Source: Microcebus murinus (taxonomy: Eukaryota > Chordata > Mammalia > Primates > Cheirogaleidae). Taken from it: a stretch of 64,000 nucleotides of DNA. Under the pieces are notes generated by a model. The model did no database searches and had not been told where the DNA came from. It worked only from the letters and a program-made list of their open reading frames with translations. The position numbers and the translations under genes were made by a program. Shown here piece after piece: positions 34,881-47,079 of the stretch. Within the stretch, counting starts at the first letter, position 1. Every line of letters starts with the position of its first letter. Location: assembly GCF_040939455.1 (NCBI RefSeq), contig NC_134108.1, forward strand, positions 83,000,001-83,064,000. Reading direction: 5' to 3'.

Positions 34881-35140
34881 CACGTATTTTTTAAATGCTT
34901 AATATATGTCAGACAATTTTCTAAGTGCTTTACATATTTTAATTTATTTAAGAATCAAAAGAACCCTGCATGCCAAATACTATTATTACCTCCATGTTAC
35001 AGATGAGAAATCTGAGGCTACAGAAATTCAGTAATCGTCCAAGTCACATAGCTCATAAATGATAAAGCTATGATTTGGACCTAGGCATACTGCCTCCAGA
35101 GTCTCCACTCTTAGCCTCCTGCATGTGTTTTCTCTTCTTT
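34881..35140 (-). mobile_element. MIR SINE, nearly full length
   Basis: On the plus strand it reads as the reverse complement of MIR: TTTCTAAGTGCTTTACATAT, TATTATTACCTCCATGTTAC, AGATGAGAAATCTGAGGCTA, AGTCACATAGCTCATAAATG, TGATTTGGACCTAGGCATAC and AGAGTCTCCACTCTTAGCC. The tRNA-derived head is at the right, the core in the middle and the LINE-like end at the left. One of the best-preserved MIRs here. Confidence 0.88.
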
Positions 35141-36369
35141 TACTAAATTACTATGATACTCATTATACATTCTAGGCACATAAGATAAAATTGAGGTTTA
35201 AAAAAGTTTATAGAATCTTAAGATGAGTAGGAATAAAGTTCTGAAGAAGGTCTAAGATGGAAGACATTGCTGGTGTGCCTAGAAAATGAGAGTTTGGGAG
35301 GATCTTTAGGATCTCCTAAGTTCTCAAAATTTTCTCTATGATTGACCCAATTGTAAAATTTATATATATATATATATTTTTTTTCTTTGCAGTGTATTTA
35401 TCTGGTGATCAAAGAGTCTACTTCATATATCTAAGCACATGGTTGTTGAGTGAGACAAAATAGTCATTTGCAAACAGCAGAGGGGGATTCTAACTGAATT
35501 GTAGAAATCTGCTTCTATTCCTTTCTGTTGGCAAAAGTTTGATGTGGGAAGCATAGAATCTTCTAGTAGCTCTATGCCTACTATCTACGTAGAGAAGGCT
35601 GGTAAGAAAAACTGCAGCCAACATGTTAGAAAATGGGGAAATAAAGCAGTCTGTATGTGTTGGGAAAGGAAAATGAAGTGGAGTGAGAATCTTAGCAGTG
35701 TTTCATTCCTTATGAATTACCTTTTTTACAAAACTTCCGCTATTTGCAACCAAAATTACCTACTGATTGTTTAGGGGGTATAAGTGAATCTCTGAACCTA
35801 GGGGAAAGAGAGCAAGGGAGAGAGAAAGGGAGAGAGGAATGTTATCTGTGAAAGGAGGATTCTCTAGTCACATTGTGTCAATCTTGAGCTCAGAAGGGAG
35901 ACAGCTCTCATGGTAGTTCCCAGAAAAACAACACTAGCCTATAGACAATGAGGTAAGTGATACCAATATTAAATGCCCCTGTTCTATTTTACTAAATCTT
36001 CTCTAAATAAACAGTGTTGTTTAAAACTGATTTGGCAAGTAAAGAGAAGAACCATAATCCATATTTTGGAATGAGTTCATACAAAAGTTGACTACAGTAT
36101 AGATAAAAATAAAGAAGTCTCATATATGTTCAATGCAAAATAGAACAAGCCACAAATGGGATGTGGCTTTTAACACTTTAATCAAAGCTTGAAAAGGGGC
36201 TGACTTTGTATGACATTGTAAATGGGAAACTTGAATTATTTTACTTGGATCTGAAAGGATAGGATTCTCATCCAAATATTGAAAATCCAGGTTCCTCTGG
36301 ATCCATAAAGTTAGTACTTTTATTCTCTTCTATATCAAAATTGGGTCAATCAAAATAATTATAATTCAG
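35141..36369. other. Unassigned DNA with two simple-sequence patches
   Basis: A (TA)n plus T-run at 35361-35389 and a GA-rich patch at about 35800-35840. A 76-codon plus-strand frame at 35544-35774 has no motif that I recognise and no splice or promoter context. Confidence 0.45.
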
Positions 36370-37110
36370 ATAGCTAAAACTGCTGTACAGGTAAGAAATT
36401 AATAAGATTAACTAAAGATTAATATGTTTCACTACCTAAAATTGAACATGTGTATGTCGAAAATGACCATAATCAAAAATAAAAGCAAATACTGAAAAAA
36501 ATTAAAACATTTATGACAAAAAAGTAACATCATCAATTTGTTAGAACTTTAAAAATTATTCAGAAAGGTATGAACATACCTATAGAAATAATGAACAACA
36601 ACATGGAAAGATTTTTAAATTAAAGGGGCCAATAATCATAGTAAGAAGTTTCATGTATTAGTAATTTAAAATATTGCCTTAGTGTTTGTGAAGATTTAGG
36701 AAAATGGTTGCTTCATATAATGCTATCATAAATGTAAAATTATTTTTACCAATATAAAACAAAGACATTACAAATATCATGTTTTAGAAGTAACTAAATG
36801 TCTAAGAGTATGAATTATTGAGGCAACGATTCTATGCCAAGAAAATGATATCATGAAAGAAGTGAAAATAGTGTAAGCTCACTACATGTTAAAAGGTCAA
36901 ATAAAGCAAGCTATAAAACAGTACAGTGTAAATTTTGTAAAAAAAAAAATTATATAAATTGTCAATACTTTTATCTTAATGAGATAGAATTTATGGTAGG
37001 GTTATTTTTCTTCATTTTTCTACAATGAGCACGAGTTAATATTTGAATTGTCAAAATGCTATGGTGAAAATAATAAATAAAATACAAATATAAAATAAAT
37101 TAGTATGAGA
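36370..37110 (+). mobile_element. Old L1 (L1ME/L1MC-like) 3' end relic
   Basis: Weak but ordered matches to the 3' region of old L1: AGGTCAAATAAAGCAAGCTA, ATAAAACAGTACAGTG, an A-run at about 36940, and TTCTACAATGAGCACGAGTT, followed by a tail-like AATAATAAATAAAATAC. The sequence upstream to about 36370 is A-rich like L1 sense strand but has no sharp landmarks, so the left edge is approximate. Confidence 0.55.
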
Positions 37111-37424
37111 TAGGACATGCAGTAATTTTCCCTCTGCTAGAAAGGATAAAACCTTCTTACAATTGGAATAAATAGCCTTAGGTTATTTAATGTCTCAACA
37201 TCAAATGGAAACAAATGTTATTGGAACCTAATAGAGGTGATTCCATAAGAAGGAAGGATAATGAGTGGGAGTTAACAAATAGTTACTCTATAACAGCAAC
37301 AAACATTTTAGTATAAGATTTGTTTTACTATCTAAAAGACATATGTAAAAATATTTTAAGAATTGACAGGGATGACCAATTAATTAAGATCTCTCATGCT
37401 CCTTTCAGTTAACTAGATTCAGCT

Positions 37425-37830
37425 GGGAGGTTCTCACTTAGGGACTTTCATGTGACTGCACAGGTTTTCCAAGATGGCTCTCTCACATGGCTGGCTGTGG
37501 ATGCTAGCTGTCTGCTAGGGGTTCATCTGCAGCTGTGAGACCAGAATGCCCACACATGGCTTCTCCATGTACCTTTGGTTTCTCTCAGGCTGACAAATGG
37601 GTTGAAAAATGGGAGTGTCCTAGAAGTGAGCGTTTCAAGTACCCAAACAGAAACTTGAGGTTTCTTATAATCTGCTTACGAAATAAAGCAGCTTACTTTG
37701 GACACATTTGGTTGGCCAAAAATTAAATCACAGGGCCAACCCAGATTCAAAAAGAGGATGCTATGGTAGTGTACAAATAGCTGGAGGGTAGTTCACTGGT
37801 GGGGGAAGGGGCATCTTTGGAAACTAGCTA
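37425..37830 (+). mobile_element. Old interspersed repeat, family uncertain
   Basis: Familiar block order: CATGGCTGGCTGTGGATGCT, AGCTGTCTGCTAGGGGTTCA, CCCACACATGGCTTCTCCAT, CAGGCTGACAAATGGGTTG, GTCCTAGAAGTGAGCGTTTC, GGCCAACCCAGATTCAAAAA, and GGCATCTTTGGAAACTAGCT followed by ACCACA at the end. The 63-codon frame within it is not a gene. The element at 13565-13775 may be a fragment of a related family. I could not name it. Confidence 0.6.
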
Positions 37831-37854
37831 CCACAATTCTAATGCATAGCAATA

Positions 37855-37990
37855 GCACTTACTATCAGTATACAATTTAGAGGTGCTAAAACTGAGGTAT
37901 AGAGAGTTTGTCCTTTCTAGGGTTAAGCAATAGTAATTGTATAAGCCAGTTTTAAAACTGTGTAGTCTAACCGCAAATGATGACCCTTAG
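37855..37990 (-). mobile_element. MIR SINE fragment
   Basis: Reverse complement of the MIR core: TAGAGGTGCTAAAACTGAGG, TATAGAGAGTTTGTCC, GGTTAAGCAATAGTAATTG, TTTAAAACTGTGTAGTCTAA. Confidence 0.6.
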
Positions 37991-38059
37991 TCATTCTCCT
38001 ATTTGACTCTCTAATATATTTAGACTGAGAGACAAGTGACAAAGATTATAATAGGCACT

Positions 38060-38640
38060 CCATCAACTCATCCTTGACCTTGGGCAAGTCCCTAGTCTCT
38101 TAACCTAGCTCACTTTTATTGTCCTCAGAAAGTAGATTTATTTCCTCCTTCTGTAGCTACATTCTACCCGTGATGTGAACTCCAGCCTTTCTGAAGTCAG
38201 TTTCTTGACTTCATAATGCCCTCTCTCACCTATGCCTGCTCTTCTGCTCCTTCTTCCTGAAACACTTATTCAACCTCTGTCTGGGCATTTCCTACTTGAC
38301 CTTTAAACAATTTTTCACATTTCTCAAAGAATTCATTCGTAGTAACCATGAGACTACGTTAGGTGTTTCTTTTTTGTATTCATCATTTTATTTGGCCCTT
38401 ATTAGACTGGCAATAAACTCCTGTTGAAAAGCTGTTTTCATAATCCTTGTACACTTTCTACCAGATCATTAGACACTATTTTTATGGCATATTCATCTGT
38501 GTGTCTAGGCTGTACCTTCAAGGGTTAGTTTAGTTGTCTCATTAGCTTACCATTGTATTTACAGTGTCTAATATTGACTTAGGATCTAATAGGCTCTTAT
38601 TAAGTATTTTTTCTGAAAAGTGAATGAACAAATGAATGAA
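38060..38640 (+). mobile_element. MIR fragment followed by L2 3' end
   Basis: A short MIR piece (CCTTGACCTTGGGCAAGTCC, CTTAACCTAGCTCAC) at 38060-38130 is followed by an L2 3' end. L2 features are TGCCCTCTCTCACC, CTCTGTCTGGGCATTTCC, TTGTACACTTTCTACCAGAT, TGTGTGTCTAGGCTGTACCT, GTGTCTAATATTGACTTAGG and a terminal GAATGAACAAATGAATGAAT. The L2 untranslated end is recognisable by the ordered 'gcttctcc...tgcatagtaggc...aatgaatga' pattern. Confidence 0.65.
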
Positions 38641-39344
38641 TTAAATGAATATAAAAAAGTGATTTTATGTCCCACAGTGATTAGGGAAAATGTTAAAAAT
38701 GCCCTAATTATAGAAATGTTAAAAATCATATCTATTTTTAAAACATGAATATTTGGTGCTCACATAAACAACTTCAAAAAATGCTCACAACTTTCAATGT
38801 AGCTATTTTATTTGAAATTAACAATGCCAATTTATATGCTAATTTACTATCGCTTACTTATTTCACTAACATACATACTTCCATGATTATATTTTGAGTC
38901 TGATGAAGTTAAAGCATCTTGTCTAAAACCCAGAAGTTTTTTAAAAAATTGAAAAAAGTAATATGGACAGCTTTTTAAAGTTTCTTTACCTTGTGCTTTT
39001 GAGAATTTCAGCAGTACTGGGTGTTTTAAATTGTTGGCAGACAATAGCTATGAGTTCTCTCACTGTCCTGAAATAAAGAAATTTCAATGTGTACACTCAC
39101 ACACTAATCCTTTGTCTGTGAGAACTGAGGAGGGAAGAGCCTTACGTTTCCTTTTACTAAACCTGTATTATTGACCTTATCAAATATTTAGACGTTTAGA
39201 CTCTAGTGAACATCCTACAGTATGGGCAAATTAATTAAAAAGAGAGGATGGCAGGTGAAATTTGAATATTAAATACTATGTAGGGATCCATGAGATTACA
39301 ATGTTATTCTTCCTATAGTGTCTTCCTTCTTTATTTTAATTATT
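38641..39344. other. AT-rich DNA, nothing recognised
   Basis: No repeat or gene recognised. The 65-codon minus-strand frame at 38847-39044 is Lys/Ser-rich and unsupported. Confidence 0.45.
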
Positions 39345-39485
39345 TCCAATATTTAGCAAATATATACTAAGTATCTTCTAAGTACCAGGCACTGTATGAC
39401 ATGACAGGGACTAGACACGTGCAAGAGACAGCTCCTGATATCAAGGAACTTAAGATCCAATGGGAGAGTCAAGCACATAAATGGA
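39345..39485 (-). mobile_element. L2 3'-end fragment
   Basis: Reads as the reverse complement of the L2 3' end: AAGTATCTTCTAAGTACCAG, GCACTGTATGACATGACAGG, GAGACAGCTCCTGATATCAA, GGAACTTAAGATCCAATGGG. Similar weaker ends lie at 59195-59290 and 61320-61390. Confidence 0.65.
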
Positions 39486-39850
39486 GTATTTGGGAGCACA
39501 GAAGAAACACATCTGTTTCACACTGGTGGTGTTAGGGTAGGCTTCCTAGGAAAGACAAGGCTTTAATTAAATCTTAAGTGTTAAAAGATAATTAATTAGT
39601 TAAAAATAAAATTGGGAATGATAGTGGGGTCGTTTCAGCAATGATGTAAGAATGAAAAAAGGCTTAGAACCTAAAAACCTAAAAATAGTGTGTTCAGTGA
39701 ATTAAAAGTATTTTTATGTGTCTGACACATAAAGTGTGAGGCCCAGTATGGTGAGAGATAAGGCTGTATAGACTGCCAGGCACCATCATGCTTTCCTGAG
39801 AAATTTGATTTTATTCTATAGATAGTGGAAGTTGGGCACAGGATCTTAAG

Positions 39851-39912
39851 CAATATCATGATATTGAATTAAAGCATGAATTATATCATGATATAACTCA
39901 ATATCATGATAT
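39851..39912. repeat. Cluster of three palindromes around ATATCATGATAT
   Basis: Perfect palindromes CAATATCATGATATTG (39851-39866) and TTATATCATGATATAA (39881-39896), then a third core ATATCATGATAT at 39901-39912. The three share a 12-bp core and are spaced 30 and about 18 bp apart. It resembles a decayed tandem repeat with dyad-symmetric units. Confidence 0.85.
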
Positions 39913-42429
39913 AAAGCCATATTATGACAATGCATTTTAGCTAGATCATTTTGTGCAGAATAATATGACATCGGAGACAAGGATACATATTATAGAGAAA
40001 CTTTAAGCATTGCTAAAAGAAAATCTTAAAAATAAATAAAAATATATTATTATCTTCAAAATATTAAAATTAAATTTGTAAAAAAACTTCTTGTTATACT
40101 AATAGTAATATATTCCCAAAGACAGTGCTGAGGCACAGTAATTGACAACTTATAGTTCTATACCTAGCTAAATAACATCAAAGAGCTAGGAGAAATAAAT
40201 ACAATTTTAGACAAAAAATAAGAAAGTTTATGATTCACAGATCATCACAAAAATAATTTCTAAGGGATGAATTTTAGCAATCAGAAATGTGAACAAGCAG
40301 AAATAAATCAGATTGTTAAAGAAATAATAAAGCAAAACCAAACATGTGATGAGCAAATAATGTTATTACATGTAATTAAATATTGGCCATAATATTAATA
40401 AAACCACTTCTCTTATGTTAAAAAATGTAGAAATATATTTTCAAACAATTAAAGGAAGAAAGATAGGAAAGGAGGTACTAGGTATTCAGTGAAGAGTTAA
40501 ACTATGTTGAGGTTTTGTCTTTTTCAAAAAGAAGATAAATATTTAAAATAGCCAAAATTATTTGTTTGAAAAATACATACTAGATTTAACTATGGGAAGA
40601 CACTAGAACTTTGTCTACACTTTCCTGTTATTTCTACTTACCAAATAGTTCCTCCTTGTTGCTTCGAATTAAGTTTAAATTAAAGTCATTCCTTCCTTAT
40701 TTCCTCTATGGTGTCATGATAAAAATGATGAACAGAGGAAGCTAAAAATTAATTGAGTAACTATAACATGTGAAATATTGCACTGAACTTGTATTATTAG
40801 TAGACTAAAACTAAACTACCTTTACATTTTTAATTATATGATGTATCCAGTGGTTTTTGCCAGAGTTTAAAGAGACAATTCACACACCCATTCTCCATTC
40901 ATAAATAACTGAACTCACCTGGCCCTATTTGTGGCTCTACTTGAGACAGACCTTAAGAACAAGAGTTCATTCTTCAGTATACTTAGCAGCCTCTCCTGAT
41001 TTCTGCTCGGAAATGCACTCAGGTTTATGGAAAACATTGTTAATTGGCAGAGTCAGTGGGCTTTAGAACAGGTGGTCTTAACTGCACCCTTCTACATGTG
41101 ATCCTGAGTATATTTGTGCCTATGTTCCAAAGTGGGTGGGTGAGAATTGGGAAGGAGGAGAGTTAGAGGAGACTAAAAAAGTTGGAGAAGCATTGTCTAC
41201 AGAAGGGATTTCTCCTCTTAATTGGCTCTGGAAATATTGTTCATTATATACTTCTGAGGGAAAATTACTGTTCTTTCCAAGAAGAAAATTTAATTGTTTA
41301 CAAAAAGCTTAATATTTTATTAGATAAAAAAAATTCAGAAATATAATTGTATTTCAAAAAGAAATACATCACCACTACCAAGAATATATAATCTGTAACA
41401 AAATAAGAAACTCTATAAGAAAGCCCATGACTTCAAATGCTATAGATGATACATATGTTAATTTGTATCATTATATACAATACATAGTTTCTCTGTATTC
41501 ATGACTTTGATTATTCAAACATTCTCACATAAACTAAGAAATTACATTTTTGTCATAAGTTTATTTAAAATGCGTTCCTCCACAAACTCCCCAAGGAAAT
41601 AGTCGCTGCTCCGCATAACTATTCATATAGCTCTTCCTCCTGCATATTATAAATGTTTTTCTTTTATTCTAATCTTCTGGAGGCAGTTTTTGCAGTTAAT
41701 CTAAATTATTAGAGCCTTTTTTTCTATAATATAAACACTTAAACGTTGCTTTCCATTTACCTGAGCATGCCCACACAGACTTGCTTTGTAATTTATACTT
41801 CAGAGATAATGCTTCTTGCTCTACCAAAAGTCTGAGGCACAAAAGGCGACCAGTCTAATTGTACATTGTTACTTGCTCTGGCTCACAGAATGTCAGGAAA
41901 CTTTAACTACAGAGAAGAAAGACTGGGTGTGACATGACTGAATTTCAGTATTATAAAAATGTAATACTTGTAGCAGATATTTTCTTAAAGAAATATCTAG
42001 CAGATATTACAGGATTTTTTTGTTGTTGTTGTTTACAGGATTAAATTGTCTTGAGAGTGTTTTGAAAATCTTTATTCAATCCCTTCATGTTATGTCTTTA
42101 GATTAATATGCTGTGTCAGGAATAAGTGAATCTCGGGTCTATGGAGATTACATGAGCACTCAAGTGGATCTTAATGGCTACTGTGAATTAGTTCAAGTTG
42201 CCTCTGTGTCCCCTTGGATTGTCCTCTTTCCCTTCTTCCAGCAATCCTTCCATCCTTCTCATTACTTCTTCCCAATAACAGTCAAAGATATTAATTACAT
42301 CTTATTGGCATTCATGTATTTTGTGCCTTTACTTATGGGATGAATTTATGTATCATTGCCTGTTTAATGATTTTAAAATGTTAGCATACAGCTAGGTGAT
42401 TTGAAAACAGAAAACTGTTACCATTTGGT
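39913..42429. other. Unassigned DNA, about 2.5 kb
   Basis: AT-rich to about 40840, then more even composition to about 41200, then AT-rich again. No repeat or gene recognised. The 76-codon plus-strand frame 42113-42343 has no motif and no context. Confidence 0.45.
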
Positions 42430-42650
42430 GTGTGGAGAGGACTCATGCTTTGCAGAGAGGTTGGAAACAGACTCCTTCCTTAATGCTATATAATAGATAT
42501 GTGACTTCTGTCAAGTTAAATAACATTTCTGAGGCTCATTGTCCTCATATATAAAGCGGGGTTCTTGAAAATATCTCAGAGAGTTGCAATGGCTAAGATG
42601 ATAAAATATCTGGTCCATAACAGGCACTTAATAAATCTTAATTTCTTTTT
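42430..42650 (+). mobile_element. MIR SINE
   Basis: Plus-strand MIR with GACTCATGCTTTGCAGAG, GTGACTTCTGTCAAGTTAAA, TAACATTTCTGAGGCTCATT, GTCCTCATATATAAAGCGGG and AACAGGCACTTAATAAATCT. Core and 3' end are clear; the head is diverged. Confidence 0.85.
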
Positions 42651-43999
42651 TTCGCCTTCCTTTTGTGTCTTTTCTCTTTACATTGAGTCAAAATAGTACT
42701 ACTTCTCTTTAAACAAAACATCTTTAAATAGGGAAAAATTACAACTAGCCCTGGAATAATGTTTTATGGACATATGTTGACTTAAGAACTTTCTCATCTT
42801 AAGAACTTGAGTTTTAAGCCTTTTTCTTCCTTAATCCAGATCCTGGGCAGCCTTAAGTCTACTCTTCCCTTCTCTATACCCAAACCTGTTTTTATGAAAT
42901 AACTTGCTAGTTTCATTTACTCATATTTGAAAATGACTCATGAGATTGAATGCTCTTGGGAAATTTGCATTTTAACAGAGCTCAAATTTTACAGTGAGTA
43001 TATGTTCCCTAGTAGTAGAATTCAGGAAAACTTGTAATGGATAACAGGTGATGAAAATTTATTTTCTTTTTAATCTAGCCTCTCCATAAGCATCACTCAT
43101 AAACCCCTGTTGATAATCTTTGCTGATTCAAACCGTGAACATTTTACTCTGAAAAGAAATAAATATGGCAGTGGCATGCCATATTTATTTGCACATGCCC
43201 TCATGAGGCAAGAAAGCCACATAATAAGGCATTTGACTAATTTGGGAGCTAGCCATTATGAAGGCACACTTGTCATGGGAGGACACTTTCAGTTATTGTC
43301 CTGAATCATTCATGTATCTTCAGTGAAGCTAAATGGTTTAAAATTCTCTGCAACTTTAACCTCTGATTCATCTCACTTTGATGTATTCTATCATATATTC
43401 TAATTTATCCTAAGATTTCTTCATACATTTTTTTTTTTTACCAATCGTTAACATTTAAGTCTGCCATCTGCTTAATTTGTTTTACTATGCAGTATTTAGC
43501 TGGGAGCATAGTGAAAATAAAGCACTTATGGTAAGTAGCTTTCATGTGGCAAGTAACAAAAAAACAAGGTCTATAAAATAAGCACATTGTTGAATATTCA
43601 AATAGCAAACGGCAGCAGAGGTGAGTCAGAGGCAATATTTGCCTAAGTGTGCTGAGGGCAGTATTTGTGTGCTCGTCTGGGGTAGCGTATGGGAAGGAGG
43701 AAGGATGATAAAAGAGGGACTAGTGATAATTCCACTCTTTTTGATATGAATGTAGAACTTGTTTAAACATGGTCAGTGCTCACTTACCTATATGGGGGCA
43801 GGGCTCTTCTGGGTGCAAACAATATGCTTCTCTGTGTAGCATGACTTACAATATGGCATTAGGCTCTTCCGCTAAGAATTCCATTCTTTATATACCCAGG
43901 CACATTGTTTGCCTTTAGTCTGGCCTGAAGTGTCTTTGAATGAGTCCATTCATCCATTCCACCTCACCACCACTATGAATAGGTGGTGTTGATAAAGGG
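42651..43999. other. Unassigned DNA containing a perfect hairpin
   Basis: No named repeat recognised. It holds a 14-bp perfect inverted repeat at 43157-43190 (listed separately) and a T-run at 43430-43439. Composition is more even at 43640-43990. Two 64-65-codon frames (43110 plus, 43438 minus) are unsupported. Confidence 0.45.
43157..43190. repeat. Perfect short inverted repeat (hairpin)
   Basis: Arms AAATAAATATGGCA (43157-43170) and TGCCATATTTATTT (43177-43190) are exact reverse complements separated by a 6-base loop. It is AT-rich and too short to resemble a typical microRNA precursor. Confidence 0.95.
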
Positions 44000-44230
44000 G
44001 TTAGGTGCCTGGACTCCGTATCTAGGCTATCTAGATTAGAATTCTGGGTCTGTCATCTAAATGTTAAGTAGTGTTGAACAAATAATATAAACAATCCATG
44101 CTTCATTATTGTCATCTATAAAAATAACCATTATAATAGCTCCTATAAAATGATGAAATACTTGTAAAACACTTAAAATATTATAGTTTCTGAAACAAAG
44201 TAAGCACTCAATAGTTATGAGCTATTTGTC
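44000..44230 (+). mobile_element. MIR SINE
   Basis: GGTGCCTGGACTCCGTATCT, AGAATTCTGGGTCTGTCATC, TGCTTCATTATTGTCATCTA, TAAAAATAACCATTATAATA, GCTCC, AAACACTTAAAATATTATAG and AAGTAAGCACTCAATAGTTA follow the MIR order from head to 3' end. Confidence 0.82.
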
Positions 44231-46424
44231 CTATGTGTAAGAAATCATCGAGACTGCTTTTCTCTATTTCTTTGTATGGTTATTCTGTATTTTAATAAAT
44301 TAATTCTTTTTATTTGGAAAAATAGAAAATTGTCTTTCTGGTCACTGAAAATGGAGATATCTTGTAGAAATAGAATGAGCACAGAGAATCCATCTCTTTA
44401 GTTAGTTTTCTTTCTCTTTTTTTTTTAAGAGTTGAATGTATTAAATCAGTCAGTTGTCTCATGAGGAGGCCAAAGAATATGGAAGATAATGTAATATGAA
44501 TTGCTAGTCAGGATTGAAACATAGCTTACATCGGAGTTTTGGGAGAGAGGGGAATGTAACAAGGAGAGGGAGTATTTTGATTGTCCAGGTTTGGGTCCAA
44601 GGGTCAGTTCTGGGAGAGCAGTAGAATGAAGAAGCATAAGGAGTAGTAAGGTTGGGCTCACAAGAATACCTGGGTTGAATTGACTTATTATGCAAAGAAG
44701 GATAATTCAATCCGAATGAAAGAGAATATAAATAGGAAAACATAAATGTCCACTACTACATTTACCCCATAGTAGTCCATAAACAATTTACTTCTCTTAC
44801 GTATATTATTTTTTAAAAAAATCTCAGTTCTACCATAACATGACTACTTTCATATAATACTGAAAATGCATGTAACTTCTCCCCAAAGGCTGGTAATCCA
44901 AAGTCTTATTTATTTTCTGCATATAGTTTCAAGATGAGGATTCTTGGATGATGTAACTCACTCTTTTTCAGTTTGAATGTTGCCCTAAATAAATGTGGAA
45001 TTTGCAGCTACATGATAAATCTAAACAGCCCCAAAATATCAAATCCCAAATTAAGCAGATAAAATAGGATAAACACATAGAATAAACATTTTCACATGAC
45101 AAAGAGGAGAAGAGTAAATAGAATGTGATGGCTTTTGAACTAGGGCACGTGTCACTTCTGCTGGGCAGGAATCAGAGGCCCTTGCTTACTGGCAGATGAG
45201 TCAATGTCTTGATCAGCCTGCCTCCCTTTGCTCTCTCATAGAAAGTCCTTTGGCATTTTCCTTCATGGCCGTATCTGAGATTATTGGAGGGGTTCCATTT
45301 CTAGAGCAACCCTGCTCTGGTACACAGCTTCCTTTTTGTATAAACTCAGAGATGTGTGAATTGTTTTAGGCATTGAAAAGTTACCAGGGTTGAAATTTTT
45401 CTGAGAAAATAATGCTCTTAAAATCTCAGCTGACTTTTGTTTGCTGCTTGCTTTCTCCCCAGACTGGTAACCAGTGCCCAGACTTGATGACTCTAGGCTT
45501 AAATCTCAATTTCATTCTGATAGTTTCTGTCTCTTAGCAACCCATCCCAACAATTCTGCCTGGGGCAGGGAGAACACTAATCTGTCCCTTAACTTTTGTC
45601 TGCATTAGAATACATGATTTTTTATAACAGGCTTACTATTATTTTTGCTGGGGGAGGACAGGAAATGCACAGTGGTTGCTTGAGTTAAGCCCTGTCTTGA
45701 TTTACAATTTTGATACTTTGTTCAGCATGACTTTTTACATTAATTTTGATTTTTAAAAATATCACATCAAAATACTTTTCTTGATTACCAAGGTTTTTTA
45801 GTGCCTCCTTCAATTCTGTGCCTGAAATTAGTGCCTCAATCATCTCATACTAATCTTGGCCCTGCAGGATGAAGCTTCCTCTTGGTGTCTGGCTGCTGAG
45901 TTCTAATACAAAATTTGCTGATTTCCCTACATTCTTGTCTTCGCTTTCTCTAATTGGCCTGGAGTTTTATAATTTGGTTTCTTTAGCCTGTAAGGGATGC
46001 TCATATAGATCTCAGCCACCTTCATTTCTTAAATGTCACCTTAGCAAGGAAGTAAAGGGTGTCACTGTCTGCTTTGAGAAGAGTTAGTCTGAGCCAATGC
46101 CGGCGTCTTTATTTTATGACCCTTACTAAAGGCTGCAGGAAGCAGACAGCAAACTTCAACATTCCAACAGATATTTTTGTTTTGCTTTGTTTGTTTCTTT
46201 TTCAATTCATCCTAAAGCTCCAGGTATTTTATTTACATTGTCTGATTCCCAAGATAACAATAGGTAAGAACTTATCCTTTACTATCACATAAACAGGTTG
46301 ATATCCTTCCCAGTAAGAGATGAGAAATCACTTCTGTGCTACTGCTAGTTTTGACCTAGCTACATCCATATTCGGATTGTCCTCTTGTGTAATATTCCAC
46401 TTTCATGTACCAATTTTTGTGTTA
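44231..46424. other. Unassigned DNA, about 2.2 kb
   Basis: Two overlapping minus-strand frames of 71 and 79 codons at 44446-44743, and two plus-strand frames at 45869-46292, have no recognisable motifs. The stretch 45130-45600 has near-even composition. I see no repeat family in it, so it could be conserved non-coding DNA or an unrecognised old element. Confidence 0.4.
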
Positions 46425-47060
46425 GTCAGAATTCTCTAAATTAAAGGTGTAAAAGAATAAATTCAAAGTAATTTATGCAAGAAAATGGACTAAAACAGCT
46501 AGGGAAGGAGAGAGGACTGCCTTAGGCATAGCTAGATTCATATTTTCAAATGATGCCTTAAGATCTCTTTCTCAGCATATCCTAATCTGCTTTCCTCTGC
46601 TTGACCACATTCCCAACAAGTTATTATTCTATGGTGGGAAATTGCTCACGCTTGTAGTTTATATCTTCTATGTATATCCAGATCCCACTGAACAGAAAAC
46701 TTTTCCCCCAATAGTGACTAAATTATGGGTGATACTCTGGTTAACATGGCTTGGGTCATGTGCCCTTCTCTAAAATGACTGCTATGACATGTTCTCTAAT
46801 TGGAAGGTTTTGGTCACAGACTCACTCATGATCAGGGAGTGTGAGTTTGTCCTACTACAAACATGATGACTGTGTAGGATTACTATGAAGTGATGAAGGG
46901 GTGGTTCCTCCAAAGATGGAATGCAGAGGAGACAAAGAGTGATATATTTTAATGTAACCCCTATCCTCTGGGAGGGGAGAGGCAGTAGGGTTACATCTCA
47001 AAACTCTTGGGGAGAAGGGCTGAGAGTGAGGTGATCAGATGCTCCTGTCTACCTTGAGGC
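46425..47060 (+). mobile_element. Old interspersed repeat, family uncertain
   Basis: The order of blocks fits a repeat often seen in mammalian DNA: GTGTTAGTCAGAATTCTCTA, AGTAATTTATGCAAGAAAAT, TCCTAATCTGCTTTCCTCTG, GGTTAACATGGCTTGGGTCA, TGTGCCCTTCTCTAAAATGA, CAGGGAGTGTGAGTTTGTCC and GAAGGGGTGGTTCCTCCAAA. The right end meets the A19 tract at 47061. I cannot name the family with confidence. Confidence 0.55.
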
Positions 47061-47079
47061 AAAAAAAAAAAAAAAAAAA
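47061..47079 (+). repeat. Poly(A) tract, 19 A
   Basis: Nineteen uninterrupted A residues, the longest pure A run in the window. It directly follows the unidentified repeat at 46425-47060. It could be that element's end or an independent slippage tract. Confidence 0.95.

Noticed and set aside
43157..43190. Hairpin as a microRNA precursor
   Set aside because: A 14-bp stem with a 6-base loop is much shorter than a typical precursor (about 60-80 nt) and flanks do not extend the pairing. Kept only as a structural finding.
47061..47079. A19 as the tail of a processed pseudogene
   Set aside because: The sequence before it fits an old dispersed repeat, no recognisable mRNA or target duplication was found, and there is no AATAAA just upstream.
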